From: Thermoplasmatota archaeon
Lineage (GTDB): Archaea > Thermoplasmatota > Penumbrarchaeia > Penumbrarchaeales > Penumbrarchaeaceae
DNA: 64,000 bases
Reading direction: 5' to 3'
Assembly: GCA_029762535.1 (NCBI GenBank)
Contig: JARVGK010000009.1
Coordinates: 1-64,000 of the forward strand
The notes under the pieces were generated by a model. The model worked only from the letters and a program-made list of their open reading frames with translations, made no database searches and was not told the origin of the DNA. The stretch's first letter is position 1. Every line of letters starts with the position of its first letter. Both the position numbers and the translations under genes were made by a program. This document shows positions 39,688 through 49,050 of the stretch, piece after piece.

Positions 39688-40344
39688 TCAGTGTCCAACT
39701 ATGAATATCCGTATCATGAGGAAGAAGACCGCCTGTGCTGCGAGGTAGTGTATCAGAAGGTCGTTCTTCGTTCTCAGCTTGAGAAGGCCGAAGGACAGGG
39801 CCATTACAGAGGCTATGACGAACCATGCGATGTAGTTCTGCAGGGGGATATAGCCCACGTCCCATGTCCAGTAATCAAAGTGGATCGCGACCGGCTCCAA
39901 AATGTAATCGAACAGGAAGGCGACCGCTCCCGAAAGAAGCGACACGAGGATCAATTTCTTGGTCAGAAGGTTGGAGGCCTTCAAGCTGCCGAGTATGACC
40001 AGGGTCCAATTGAACCCGATCACGACGGGAACGGCGAAGAGCGAGAGGCCCAGCGTCGGACCGTATTCGTAGGCCCCGAACACGGCTCCCGTCTCCACTC
40101 CCAGCACCTCGAGGGAGAAGGTTATCGCATAGATAATGAGAGCCCAGATAAGTACCTTCCAGTTCCTCTCGCGGATGGTGGGTATAAGAACGAATATGCC
40201 CATGAGGAAAAGGAACGGAGGCGTAATCGTTAGCATGAGGTCCCTGGTAGCCTCCAAGAGGTGCCCTAGGAAGCCCACTGAGAACATAATGTATATTATG
40301 TAGGGGGCGACCTTTTCGAACGTTAGGTCCTTGACATCGATCAT
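39688..40344 (-). CDS. cruF: CruF-type carotenoid hydratase (DUF422)
   Basis: A 218-residue protein with about seven membrane helices. The family block FSLEVLGVETGAVFGAYEYGP followed by VPVVIGFNWTLVILG is present with its conserved Glu and Tyr (quoted in two parts: EVLGVETGAVFGAYEYG, VIGFNW). CruF enzymes add water across a terminal double bond of acyclic or monocyclic carotenoids (bacterioruberin and myxol-type pathways). Its ATG follows the crtB stop directly. Confidence 0.85.
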   Translation of the reverse strand: MIDVKDLTFEKVAPYIIYIMFSVGFLGHLLEATRDLMLTITPPFLFLMGIFVLIPTIRERNWKVLIWALIIYAITFSLEVLGVETGAVFGAYEYGPTLGLSLFAVPVVIGFNWTLVILGSLKASNLLTKKLILVSLLSGAVAFLFDYILEPVAIHFDYWTWDVGYIPLQNYIAWFVIASVMALSFGLLKLRTKNDLLIHYLAAQAVFFLMIRIFIVGH

Positions 40345-41169
40345 TTAAAGCACCACGTGTTTCCTTGCCACGTTGAGGAATATCCTCGCCTTTGAGGGTT
40401 TCACCTTCTTCTTGTAAACGATGAAGGGATCCCTTCTAATAATATCCGCCGTCCAGTTGTACATGTCGGAGGCCGATGATATGGGTATGAGGTACATCTT
40501 TGGGATCGCGGAATATCCCTCTTCGGCATGCAGCTGCCACTTCCTGTAGCGGTCCACCTGGGCCTGCATGAACTCGAGGAACCCCCTCCTGTTAGAATAG
40601 GCGCTGTCCTTGGAGAGGTCGCTAAGGCCATGCTCCTCCAATTCATGGAACGGGAAGTATATACGACCCAGCTTGTCGTCCTCGTTGATATCGCGTATGA
40701 AATTGATGTACTGCATGGCCTTACCCAGGGACCTCGCATGGGAATCGAAGGATCGGTCCAGATCGAGTATCCTCGACATCATCAATCCGATGACCTCGGC
40801 CGATCCGTATATGTAAATCATGGTCTGGCCTATGTCCTCGTACCTGTTCTTCGTCAGGTCCATGGACATGGATTCCAGGAAGCCGTCTATCCAGCTCTTC
40901 TCGAACCCCTTTCTATGAGCGAGTTCGGTGAAATGATCGATGGTCACGTCCCCGGTATTCTCCCCATTGTAAGACCTTTCGTAGCGGTCGCAGAAGGATT
41001 TGAACTCCGCGCCCTTCTGCGGTATGGAGTCCACCAGGTTGTCCGCCTGCCTTACGAAGGAATAGAGAGAGAACACATCCCTTTTAACAGGCCTTGGAAA
41101 GAATATCGAGTTGTAGAAATAGGTCTTTGAACCGCGTTTGAACGTCTCGTATATCTCCTTCTCGATCAT
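40345..41169 (-). CDS. crtB: Phytoene synthase
   Basis: A 274-residue squalene/phytoene synthase family member. The first Asp-rich motif lies in QADNLVDS and the second in FIRDINEDDKLGRIYFP; SAEVIGLMMSRIL is another family block. It condenses two geranylgeranyl diphosphates to phytoene. Its start overlaps the crtI stop (ATGA), so the two are translationally coupled. Confidence 0.92.
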   Translation of the reverse strand: MIEKEIYETFKRGSKTYFYNSIFFPRPVKRDVFSLYSFVRQADNLVDSIPQKGAEFKSFCDRYERSYNGENTGDVTIDHFTELAHRKGFEKSWIDGFLESMSMDLTKNRYEDIGQTMIYIYGSAEVIGLMMSRILDLDRSFDSHARSLGKAMQYINFIRDINEDDKLGRIYFPFHELEEHGLSDLSKDSAYSNRRGFLEFMQAQVDRYRKWQLHAEEGYSAIPKMYLIPISSASDMYNWTADIIRRDPFIVYKKKVKPSKARIFLNVARKHVVL

Positions 41170-42635
41170 CCTTTCGCTATCTCCTCTGCCAGTATCTCCG
41201 AGCTTATGACCACCATTGGCACGCCGATCCCCGGGTGGGTGTAGTGGCCCGTGTAATAGAGGCCTTTGACCTTCTTGCTGTAATGGGACGGCCTGAAAAC
41301 GGCCGTCTGCATCAGGGTGTGGGCAAGGCCCAATGCCGTTCCCTTGTAGGCGTTGTACTCGGATGTGAAGTCCGAGTGGGCGAAAATACGCTTGACGATG
41401 ACGTGCTCGCGTATTCTCTCGCCTGTCAGCTTTTCAAGATGAGTGAGGATTTTGTCATAATACTTGTCCCTTATCTGTTCATCATCGGCCAATCCGGGGG
41501 CTACGGGCACTAGGAAGAACAGGTTCTCGCAGCCCTCGGGGGCGACGCTAGGATCGGTCTTGGAGGGACAGCATACATAATAAGAGGGATCGTCCGGCCA
41601 TCGCGGCCTCTTGAAAATAGTGTCGAAATGTTCGTCCCAGTTCGAGGAGAGGAAGAGATTGTGATGGTTCAATCCCTCCATCCGCTTGTCCAGGCCAATG
41701 TACATCAGCAAACATGAAGGAGCGATGGCCTTCTTCTTCCAGTATCTCTCGTTGTACGTCCTGGAGTTCTCGTCCAGAAGATTCATTTCCGCCCATGCGT
41801 AATCGGCGTTGACTACGACGGAATCGGCTCTGTAGTTACGCCCTTTGGCCCTCACTCCGGATGCCTTCCCGTTCTCGACCAGTATCCTTTCGGCCGGGGC
41901 ATCGAAGACGAACTTCACCCCGGCGTCCTTGGCGACGTTCATGAAGGCTCTGGCCAGTTCGCCGAAGCCGCCCATAGGGTACCACACCCCCAGATTGAAA
42001 TCCACATGGGACATCAGCGCGTAGAGGGCTGGGGAATCATTCGGCGTCCCTCCGAGGAACACTATATTGTACTCGAGGATCTTCCTGAGGTCCTTGTCCT
42101 TGATGAAGCGTTTGGCGTACCTGTCCAGGCTCTCGAAGATGTGGAGTTTCGTCCCCTCGAAGACGAGCTTCCTGTTCATGAAGTCGAATATCGTCCTGTA
42201 CTCCTTGTATATGAACTGCTCCATGGCCACCTTGTACTGGTAGCTGGCGGACTCAAGGTATCTCTTCAAACCGTCAGAGCCGCCCTTCTCCATGCTCTCG
42301 AAGAGTTTGTAATTGTCCTTTAGGTCCGAGAGCACGTCCATTTTCTTCCCCGAGCCGAAGAACACCCGATAATGCGGATCGAGCCTCTGAAGTGTGTACA
42401 ACTCCTCCGGCTTTCTTCCGAAGTGCGAGAAGAACCTCTCGAACACCTCCGGCATAAGATACCACGAGGGACCCATATCGTATAGGAAACCGTCCTTTTT
42501 CCAAACCTGGCCTCTGCCCCCGGGCTGCGAGTTCTTCTCAAGGACCGTTACATCGAAACCTTTCCTTGCAAGCAGCCCGGCCGCTGCCATCCCTCCGAAG
42601 CCCGCTCCGATCACGACGACCTCTTTACCTGCCAT
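41166..42635 (-). CDS. crtI: CrtI-type phytoene desaturase, copy 1
   Basis: A 489-residue flavoprotein. The FAD motif is VVIGAGFGGMAAAGLLARKG at the N-terminus with the following VLEKNSQPGGRG, and the C-terminal GLYYTGHYTHPGIGVPMVV is the second FAD signature. It introduces double bonds in phytoene to give lycopene or a related product. A small AT-rich gap (42636-42676) separates it from the second desaturase and might hold an internal promoter. Which of the two paralogues acts first cannot be told from sequence alone. Confidence 0.9.
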   Translation of the reverse strand: MAGKEVVVIGAGFGGMAAAGLLARKGFDVTVLEKNSQPGGRGQVWKKDGFLYDMGPSWYLMPEVFERFFSHFGRKPEELYTLQRLDPHYRVFFGSGKKMDVLSDLKDNYKLFESMEKGGSDGLKRYLESASYQYKVAMEQFIYKEYRTIFDFMNRKLVFEGTKLHIFESLDRYAKRFIKDKDLRKILEYNIVFLGGTPNDSPALYALMSHVDFNLGVWYPMGGFGELARAFMNVAKDAGVKFVFDAPAERILVENGKASGVRAKGRNYRADSVVVNADYAWAEMNLLDENSRTYNERYWKKKAIAPSCLLMYIGLDKRMEGLNHHNLFLSSNWDEHFDTIFKRPRWPDDPSYYVCCPSKTDPSVAPEGCENLFFLVPVAPGLADDEQIRDKYYDKILTHLEKLTGERIREHVIVKRIFAHSDFTSEYNAYKGTALGLAHTLMQTAVFRPSHYSKKVKGLYYTGHYTHPGIGVPMVVISSEILAEEIAKG

Positions 42636-42676
42636 AATAATCCCCTTGATGCCTGGAATGTATTATCAAATAATAA

Positions 42677-44158
42677 TTATTTTTCTCTTTTAATGATCGA
42701 GCGGGCGGCGATCATCCCGGAGGATATGACCAGCGGCATACCCCCGCCCGGATGTGCGGATCCCCCGGCGAAATAGAGATGTTCGTAGCCCCTCGCTCTC
42801 GAACCTTGGCGCAGGAACGCCGCGTTCCTGTCGTTCGAGGACACCCCGTATATGCTGCCCTTGTTCGTTAGATAACGCTTTTGGATCCCGGACGGATCGA
42901 GGGTCCCAACGACCTCGACCTCTTTGGTAAGGTCGCATCCTAGCGCTTTCCCGACCCGCTCGATGACGGAAGAACGCGTCCTTTCCATCTCCGACCTCCA
43001 GTCCTGTCCCGAGTCCCAGGGGGCGTTCACCAACACGAACCAGTTCTCACAGCCCCGCGGAGCGTCCTCCGGGTCGACCTTGGAGGTGATGTTCACATAT
43101 ACCGTGGGATCGGAGGGACAGCGCCTCCTTTCGAATATGTCCTTGAACTCCCTTTCGTAGTCCGGGGAGAAGAATATGTTGTTGACGAGCAGATCGTCGA
43201 ACGCCTTTCGGATCCCGATATAGAAGACGGCCCCGGACACGGAAGGCTCCATTCTCGCATACCTTCTTGCGGTCCTGGAGGATCCATCATCGAGCAGCTT
43301 GTCGTAGGTGTGGACCACGTCTGAATTCGAGAGGACGATGTCGAATCGCTCATGTTTTGAGCCGGTGATGACGCCTCTCGCCCTGCCCCTCTCCACGAGG
43401 ATACTCTCCACCTCCTCACCGAAGCGGAAATTCGCCCCCTTCTCCTCGGAGAGCCTGTGCAGCGCCTTGGGGATCGCGAAGATCCCGCCTTTGACCGCGT
43501 AGCTGCCCAGATCGTATTCGACGTGCTGTATCATGTTGAAGATCCCGGATATGCGGTAGGGATCGGACCCGTTGTAGGTGGCATACCTGTCGAAGAGCTG
43601 CACCAGCCTCTTCTCCTTGAGCCTTGCATCGTTCACCTGATGCATGGTCCTGAACAGGTCCAGCCTCCAGGAGTTCAGGACACCCCATAACGCCTTGAGG
43701 CTGAAGAGGGACCGGCCAAGGTCCTCGAAGAGGAAGAGGTCCCCCGCAAGAGAGTATATCTCCGAGCATCTCCTCAGATATGCGCGGACCCTGTCCCCGG
43801 GCACGTCCAGCTTCTCCTGCACCTCTGCGGAGAACCTTTCCGGGTCGGCGAAAGCGTCGAGAGCGGTCCCGTCCGGGAAGAAGTATCGGGTTATCGGATC
43901 GAGCCTCACGAACTCCAGATGGTCCCCCCTACTCTCTCCGACAGAGTCGAACAGCCTGTCGATGACGAAGGGCATCGTAAGGATGGAGGGCCCGGTATCG
44001 AATCGGTAACCCCCTATTTCCAAATTGCCCGCCTTGCCCCCGGGATGGAGGTTCCTCTCGAACACCGTGACATCATAGCCGTTGTGTGTGAGGACAAGGG
44101 TGGCGGACAGACCGCCCAATCCAGTCCCTATAACTGCGACCCTCTTCAGAGGCCCCAC
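42677..44158 (-). CDS. CrtI-type carotenoid desaturase, copy 2
   Basis: A 493-residue paralogue of the preceding gene. No ATG is available near the FAD motif (KRVAVIGTGLGGLSATLV); GTG 44158, overlapping the lycopene cyclase end by 13 bases, gives a natural N-terminus. The C-terminal LYFAGGSAHPGGGMPLVISS is intact. Two CrtI paralogues in a pathway with CruF usually mean one phytoene desaturase and one 3,4-desaturase (CrtD) or a related enzyme. Confidence 0.87.
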   Translation of the reverse strand: MGPLKRVAVIGTGLGGLSATLVLTHNGYDVTVFERNLHPGGKAGNLEIGGYRFDTGPSILTMPFVIDRLFDSVGESRGDHLEFVRLDPITRYFFPDGTALDAFADPERFSAEVQEKLDVPGDRVRAYLRRCSEIYSLAGDLFLFEDLGRSLFSLKALWGVLNSWRLDLFRTMHQVNDARLKEKRLVQLFDRYATYNGSDPYRISGIFNMIQHVEYDLGSYAVKGGIFAIPKALHRLSEEKGANFRFGEEVESILVERGRARGVITGSKHERFDIVLSNSDVVHTYDKLLDDGSSRTARRYARMEPSVSGAVFYIGIRKAFDDLLVNNIFFSPDYEREFKDIFERRRCPSDPTVYVNITSKVDPEDAPRGCENWFVLVNAPWDSGQDWRSEMERTRSSVIERVGKALGCDLTKEVEVVGTLDPSGIQKRYLTNKGSIYGVSSNDRNAAFLRQGSRARGYEHLYFAGGSAHPGGGMPLVISSGMIAARSIIKREK

Positions 44159-44841
44159 CTGTCCCTGAAGCGGTGATAGACGGCAAGGTATCCTGTGAGC
44201 ATGGCGATATTGTAAATGAAGTCCTCGTAAGGGATCGTTATGAATCGCCCCTGCCATGCTCCGTCATCGCCCCATATCGCCTCGTGCCAGTACCATACGA
44301 TCGGGATCGAGGTCAGGATGTAATTGACCGCTATGAAGAGCCCCATGGTGATGGCGATGAATATCAGGAAGCTGCTCGTGGAGAGCATGTTCTTGGAAAG
44401 AAGCGGAGCCCCTATTAGGACGATCCCAAGCGACACGAACGCCGACATGGTGTAGGCCTGATCCCAGAATACCGCCGCAAGGACGAAGGATAACAGGCCC
44501 AGGAGGATGTAGGGCGCGGGATGGAAGGGGATCCTCTTTGAGGGGATATATGCCACTATGCACTCGTAGGTGAATATGCAGGCGTACGGGACCGTCACGA
44601 AGAACAGCGCCTCCTCCAGGGGGATCGAGAGAATATGTATCCCCAGGATGTAATCCTCGCTGAAGCCCCAGTGCCCCTCCTTGGTCATGATCATATCCCA
44701 CAGCACAAAGGGGATCCCCACCGCTATATAGGCGAAGGGCAGCGCCTTCCACTTCTTGTAGAATGCCACCTTCTTGTCGAAGGAGAGCAGGAACGGGAAG
44801 AGTATTACGAGGAAATTGATCAGAAGGTAGAGATAGTTCAT
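44146..44841 (-). CDS. crtY: Lycopene cyclase (fused CrtYc/CrtYd type)
   Basis: A 231-residue membrane protein from ATG 44841, overlapping the photolyase stop (ATGA). It is the archaeal fused form of the heterodimeric lycopene cyclase: both repeats are visible (PFVLWDMIMTKEGHWGFSEDY in the first, with IPLEEALFFVTVPYACIFTYEC after it; IWGDDGAWQGRF and IPYEDFIYNIAMLTGYL in the second). It closes beta-ionone rings on lycopene. About six membrane helices are predicted. Confidence 0.88.
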   Translation of the reverse strand: MNYLYLLINFLVILFPFLLSFDKKVAFYKKWKALPFAYIAVGIPFVLWDMIMTKEGHWGFSEDYILGIHILSIPLEEALFFVTVPYACIFTYECIVAYIPSKRIPFHPAPYILLGLLSFVLAAVFWDQAYTMSAFVSLGIVLIGAPLLSKNMLSTSSFLIFIAITMGLFIAVNYILTSIPIVWYWHEAIWGDDGAWQGRFITIPYEDFIYNIAMLTGYLAVYHRFRDRWGL

Positions 44842-46199
44842 TTGTTGCCCCCTGACACCCTTGATATATATGCTTCCATATCGAACTTTCGCCTCAGACC
44901 CTTGTCGTTCATGTATCGGACCTTGCCGAAGATCGGCCTTTCGGACCATGGGTGATCGTGCTTCCCGAAGCACCAGGCGACCCCGGTGTAGCCGTTGGGA
45001 TCCCTTCCGTCGAGGAAATATCTGTTGTTGAGGATGAGCGCCGTTCGGTGCGCCTCCTGCGGGGTGGGGGTCCATTCGAGTATCTTCTTGGCCCAGTACA
45101 TCCTCATGTATCCGTGCATCTTCCCTGTCCGGACCATCTCCGTCTGGGCGGCGTTCCAGTAGGGATCGTGGGTGTTGGCCCTTTCCAGTTCGCAGATGGA
45201 GTAGAGGTATTCCCTCATGTCAACAGCGTGTTCCTCGAGCGAATCTTTTGCCCATTGCGGGATGGAAGAGTAGCTGTCGTATCCGTCGTTGTAATGGGCG
45301 AAGTTGAGGGAGAGTTCCCGGCGAACTATCAACTGCTCCAGGAACCGCTCCGAACCCTCTCCGCCGCGGTCCATCGCCCTCAGTGCGATGTAAAGAGGGG
45401 AGATCTGGCCGAAGTGGAGGTAGGGGCCAAGGCCCGACTGAACGTCAAGGGCGGGATCGTTCGAGAGATCCCCGTATCGGTCGATATTGAGATCCAGGAA
45501 CCGCTCAAGCCTCTTCATGGCCTCCTGCGTTCCGCCCCTGATACCCTCCACCGGGGCGACCGAATCATCGGCGCCCTTCAGGAGTTCGGGGTCCGACGGG
45601 TCCAAAGTATCAGCATTAATCCGTTTTAATTTGTTCTTCAACCTCCTCTCTTCGAGGGGGATCAGGTATTCGTAGAGCTTTTTATGAATACGTGGGCGGA
45701 TCGTGTAGGCTGCGTGCTGTTCGGAGTCGGAGGCCGCCTCCACAGGGACGACGGCGTCGGATTCGACCTGGACCACCTTCAGTTCGGCCTTGCGCGCAAG
45801 GGATCGCCTCCATTCCCTCTGCATCCTGAGATAGCCCATGTCGCATACGATCATGGAGGCGTCGCTCGAGAGCTCGAGGGCGACATCCGGGGGGGATCCT
45901 CTCCGGATGATGAGGGGGATCCCCCGCTTTTTAAGAGAGGACCTGACCGCTTCAAGGCCTTCGACCATGAATTTGAGATGTCTCAGATTCGCCTCGGGGA
46001 AATCCACCATCAGCCCGAAGCAGACGACCAGGGGCAGGTTCGAACGGTTCGCCTCGATCGCGGAATATTCCAGGGCATGGTTCCAGTGCGCTCTCTGCGA
46101 GGCCTGCATCCAGTAGAGGACATGATCGCCCTCTCTTTCGGGACGATCGTTGAGAGCCCTTATCCTGCCTTCGGGTATCATGTCATTTTTCTTCATCAT
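44838..46199 (-). CDS. phr: Class II CPD photolyase
   Basis: A 453-residue DNA photolyase starting MMKKNDMIPEGRIRALN at ATG 46199; a TATA-like AAGTATTATTACC is about 25 bases upstream, so the transcript is probably leaderless and the 91-residue frame extension is not used. The N-terminal antenna domain starts VLYWMQASQRAHWNHALE; the C-terminal FAD domain has the class II features TGKMHGYMRMYWAKKILEW and RYFLDGRDPNGYTGVAWCFG. It repairs UV-induced pyrimidine dimers with blue light. It is the first gene of the carotenoid run. Confidence 0.92.
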   Translation of the reverse strand: MMKKNDMIPEGRIRALNDRPEREGDHVLYWMQASQRAHWNHALEYSAIEANRSNLPLVVCFGLMVDFPEANLRHLKFMVEGLEAVRSSLKKRGIPLIIRRGSPPDVALELSSDASMIVCDMGYLRMQREWRRSLARKAELKVVQVESDAVVPVEAASDSEQHAAYTIRPRIHKKLYEYLIPLEERRLKNKLKRINADTLDPSDPELLKGADDSVAPVEGIRGGTQEAMKRLERFLDLNIDRYGDLSNDPALDVQSGLGPYLHFGQISPLYIALRAMDRGGEGSERFLEQLIVRRELSLNFAHYNDGYDSYSSIPQWAKDSLEEHAVDMREYLYSICELERANTHDPYWNAAQTEMVRTGKMHGYMRMYWAKKILEWTPTPQEAHRTALILNNRYFLDGRDPNGYTGVAWCFGKHDHPWSERPIFGKVRYMNDKGLRRKFDMEAYISRVSGGNK

Positions 46200-46287
46200 C
46201 CGATGGGAGGGACCCCTCTGCTTGGTAATAATACTTGTCCGGGACCCTCTTCCGGAACAGTTATCTTCATGCGGGAGGATTTCGGGG

Positions 46288-47043
46288 ATGATGAGCTTCA
46301 AGCTGAGGCATCCCAGGGAGCGATCCGATCTGTTCATCGCCGTCATTGCTGCGGGGGTGATGTTCCTCATGCTCAGCGCTCTGACATGGGGCGTATGCTG
46401 TCTATGGGGCGGCATCGGGCTTCTTTTCGTCGCGTTCATGGTCGCTGTCGAGAACTCCCATCTCAGGAACACCGCCAGGCCCTTGGAGGAGGATCCCGTT
46501 CTCGATCGGATGCTGAAGGAGGCGTCCGGGAAGCTGGGGATCGATCCCCCGAAAGCCTACATATCAGGATCGAAAGAGGTGAACGCCTATACCCGGGGTG
46601 TGATCTCGCCCGTGCTCGTTCTGAACCGGGGCTTGATAGACACCATGGACGAGGGCGAGATATCGTTCGTGATGGGACATGAGCTTGGGCATATAAAGCT
46701 GCGGCATTTCGCCATAAGGACGATCCTTGATGCCCGGGTCAGGGTCCCGATCCTGGTCTATCTTCCGCTTCTGCTGTTCCGAATGCTCTTCCTTCGCGGA
46801 AGGCTCTCGAGATCGATGGAGTACTCCGCCGACAGGGCGGGGTTAGCTGCCTGCGGCAGCCTCGAGAAGGCGATATCGACGATGATCAAGCTCGGGACCG
46901 GGAGATCCGTGACCCCGGACCAGGTCCGGGGTGCGATCGACGGTAGCTTTCGGATCGACGGGGAGAAGGGGATCGTGGGAAGGCTCCTGTCGTCGCATCC
47001 CGATCTCGACGATAGGGTGCGGGAGCTGGTGAGATCCCCTTAG
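46288..47043 (+). CDS. M48-family zinc metalloprotease (HtpX-like)
   Basis: A 251-residue protease from ATG 46288 with GGAGG 9 bases upstream; the open frame before it crosses the photolyase promoter. Two membrane helices (about 15-55) precede the catalytic domain, in which VMGHELGHIKLRHF gives the HExxH zinc site and SMEYSADRAG the third ligand. HtpX-like proteases remove damaged membrane proteins. The last 52 coding bases (46992-47043) are duplicated at 54358-54409. Confidence 0.87.
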   Translation: MMSFKLRHPRERSDLFIAVIAAGVMFLMLSALTWGVCCLWGGIGLLFVAFMVAVENSHLRNTARPLEEDPVLDRMLKEASGKLGIDPPKAYISGSKEVNAYTRGVISPVLVLNRGLIDTMDEGEISFVMGHELGHIKLRHFAIRTILDARVRVPILVYLPLLLFRMLFLRGRLSRSMEYSADRAGLAACGSLEKAISTMIKLGTGRSVTPDQVRGAIDGSFRIDGEKGIVGRLLSSHPDLDDRVRELVRSP

Positions 47044-47074
47044 GAGGGGGATCCCCACGTCGGATCCGAATGAG
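47041..47074. repeat. Dispersed GGGGATCCCC/CGGATCCG repeat, copy 1
   Basis: TAGGAGGGGGATCCCC followed by ACGTCGGATCCGAATGAG after the M48 gene. Related copies are at 54407-54440 and 55681-55713, and its right half recurs at 48993-49010. Two short palindromes (GGGGATCCCC, CGGATCCG) lie inside. Confidence 0.75.
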
Positions 47075-47917
47075 TCACAATCCGTCCATGAATTCTTTCA
47101 TCGTGATATATACTTGGGCAATGGCCCTTTCCCTAGCGATCGTATCGAAAGGTTCGATGAAGTTCCCCACCCAATTCGTACCTGCCGCTCTCATGGACCC
47201 GAACCTCTTCCGGATCATATCGACGCTGTCCCTCACCATGGGATCCGTCAAATGTCCTCTTACAAGCCCTGCCACAGCTTTTGGACTATCCATGCAATCC
47301 GCTACCACCGTATAGATGTCGTAAGCATCCTTTTCCTTGTATCGCTCTCCAAGCAGACGGCCCTTCATCCCAAGGCAGCCGGTGATATCCAGCATCCTGA
47401 TCTCCGTCTCTATCTCACCATCGCCGGGAAGGATTCCCTCGATGTTCTTGAAATAATTATACTTGAAGGCAAGGGCACATTCCGGTATCATCCTGGCCCG
47501 CAGGTCCCTGTCGACGACCCTCGTTCTATGCCCTTCTCTGTCGGGATCCATGGTGGTCAGAAAATCGACCTGTATCTCGTATTCTTTTTCTCCTGAGGTA
47601 AGATCTCTGATGAAGCTCGACGGGATCGGTTCTCCGGTCCTGCCCCTCTTCATCCTGTATCCCCTCGACTCGATGATGTCCACGATGTTATGATACAGGT
47701 CTGGATCGCTGCCCGGTTCCACTGCCAGGTCGATGTCGATGGATCCGACATGTTTTATGGTACCCCTGCCATGGTCCTCTAAAAGGAAGTATGGGGCCCA
47801 GCCACCAACGAGAACGATCCTGTCCCTGAAGGAACGCAAGGAGAGAGATAGTTCGACCAGAGCGGACATCGACGCGTTAACCAATTCCAATTCATAATGC
47901 GAAGATGTCCTCATCAT
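47075..47917 (-). CDS. AbiEii-like nucleotidyltransferase toxin
   Basis: A 280-residue nucleotidyltransferase of the AbiEii/DUF1814 group. The active-site core is LVGGWAPYFLL followed by HVGSIDIDLAVE, with the paired metal Asp, and AFKYNYFKNIEG and GMKGRLLGERYKEKDAYDIY complete the family pattern. Such toxins modify tRNA or other substrates and are blocked by the AbiEi partner. I start at ATG 47917 (GAGGT 7 bases upstream); TTG 47923 overlaps the antitoxin stop by 4 bases. Confidence 0.8.
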   Translation of the reverse strand: MMRTSSHYELELVNASMSALVELSLSLRSFRDRIVLVGGWAPYFLLEDHGRGTIKHVGSIDIDLAVEPGSDPDLYHNIVDIIESRGYRMKRGRTGEPIPSSFIRDLTSGEKEYEIQVDFLTTMDPDREGHRTRVVDRDLRARMIPECALAFKYNYFKNIEGILPGDGEIETEIRMLDITGCLGMKGRLLGERYKEKDAYDIYTVVADCMDSPKAVAGLVRGHLTDPMVRDSVDMIRKRFGSMRAAGTNWVGNFIEPFDTIARERAIAQVYITMKEFMDGL

Positions 47918-47919
47918 GT

Positions 47920-48933
47920 TCAATACCTCAGGAATCTTTCCCTGACCGCTTTCGATTGTTCCCGGCCTCTCATCGGGTACTGGTATAGGTCCATATATAA
48001 TTGGACGTATGAGACGACCGATATCCCTTCGATCGATACTGTGTCGTAAAGTGCTCCCTCATCATAAGGTATGATCAGATTCACGTTTCCCCCGAATTCC
48101 ACTTTTTGCATCTCCAGTACCTTTATGAGTTTTTCAGGATAGTAGGTGTATATATTGAAATCGCTCGATCTGACCATGGGAGCCACAAGGGCCGCAGCGC
48201 ATCCCAATGTCAAGGCGTAATCCGTTTCCGGGATCCCCTTTAACCTATCGTAGATATCCTGAACATCTGTGATCGGGCAGAAGTAACCGATCACATTCTC
48301 ACTTTCGATCCTGTAGATACTCGACCATGCATCGAGGAGTTCGGCCGGTCTGACAAGACGTATGGACGATCTGCTCGCCTCTACGTATCCTTCCTCGGCA
48401 AGTCGCCCGATCTCGTTCGAAGCCAACCCCAAGCTCACGTTCGCCTCTTTTGAAATATCCTCCAATCTCCAGGTCCTATCAGGGTCCGATAGCAGTTTCC
48501 TTACGATCCTGGATGCCTTCCTTGAGAAGATGTTCTTCAGAGTCCTTCTCCGTATTCTCCGGCAACTATCCGTCCTCTTATCTATAATAACGTTCTCGAA
48601 TGAAATGAAAGCGTTCCCGTACATGTCCATATAGCCGAATCCCGCTTCCTTGATCATTTTGGATGCCATCTCGCTGATCATTGGGGCGACGATCACGGCA
48701 TGGTCGTAGTTATCCGTTCCGGTGTTCGTGAGGTCGAAGAGCATTGATTTTATTCTTTGAAGTTGTGATGTCTTAATGATCTTCAACAGTATCCTTTTTT
48801 CAAGGTCCGCTATCTTCAGTACCAACTCAGCGTCGGCACTCCTGCCGCCGATGAGGGCGAATGATGCGATCCGGATGTTGGATATCCCTTTGAATAGATC
48901 GTCCAACCGCTTAATGACATCTTCGTTTCTCAT
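47920..48933 (-). CDS. AbiEi-like antitoxin/transcription regulator
   Basis: A 337-residue protein typical of type IV AbiEi antitoxins in archaea. The segment EAGFGYMDMYGNAFISFENV matches the conserved GNA-containing block, and an HTH domain follows near residues 150-195 (WRLEDISKEANVSLGLASNEIGR). AbiEi members bind inverted repeats in their own promoter, and one lies just before this ATG. It is the first gene of the pair; the toxin follows with near-zero spacing. Confidence 0.78.
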   Translation of the reverse strand: MRNEDVIKRLDDLFKGISNIRIASFALIGGRSADAELVLKIADLEKRILLKIIKTSQLQRIKSMLFDLTNTGTDNYDHAVIVAPMISEMASKMIKEAGFGYMDMYGNAFISFENVIIDKRTDSCRRIRRRTLKNIFSRKASRIVRKLLSDPDRTWRLEDISKEANVSLGLASNEIGRLAEEGYVEASRSSIRLVRPAELLDAWSSIYRIESENVIGYFCPITDVQDIYDRLKGIPETDYALTLGCAAALVAPMVRSSDFNIYTYYPEKLIKVLEMQKVEFGGNVNLIIPYDEGALYDTVSIEGISVVSYVQLYMDLYQYPMRGREQSKAVRERFLRY

Positions 48934-48935
48934 TT

Positions 48936-48953
48936 TTTCAACAGTTGTTGAAA
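48936..48953. promoter_or_regulatory. abiE operator, copy 1 (TTTCAACA-gt-TGTTGAAA)
   Basis: An 8-bp inverted repeat with 2-base spacer, 2 bases from the abiEi start and overlapping the transcript start expected from TTTTAATAATAG (about 48963-48973, minus strand). It is the likely AbiEi autoregulatory site. Confidence 0.65.
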
Positions 48954-49050
48954 TTGCTTCCTATTATTAAAACTATCCATATCAAGTGGATATACCGGGT
49001 CCGAATGAGATCCCGGGACAATGGTAATGATCCCTTCGGGATCCGTGTTA
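48954..49050. repeat. 97-bp spacer between two abiE operators; permuted copy at 54428-54516
   Basis: From operator 1 the sequence runs GCTTCCTATTATTAAA, then TCCGAATGAGATCCC, then ATCCCTTCGGGATCCGTGTT up to operator 2. At 54428-54516 the same words occur in the order TCCGAATGAG, ATCCCTTCGGGATCCGTGTT, operator, GCTTCCTATTATTAAA, which is a circular permutation of this unit (period 115 bases). Confidence 0.8.

Noticed and set aside
44842-45075. 78-residue N-terminal extension of lycopene cyclase
   Set aside because: It lies entirely inside the photolyase gene; the ATGA overlap at 44841 gives the natural start.
45684-46682. 332-codon plus-strand frame
   Set aside because: It is antisense to the photolyase and out of frame with the M48 protease gene; the translated sequence shows no domain.
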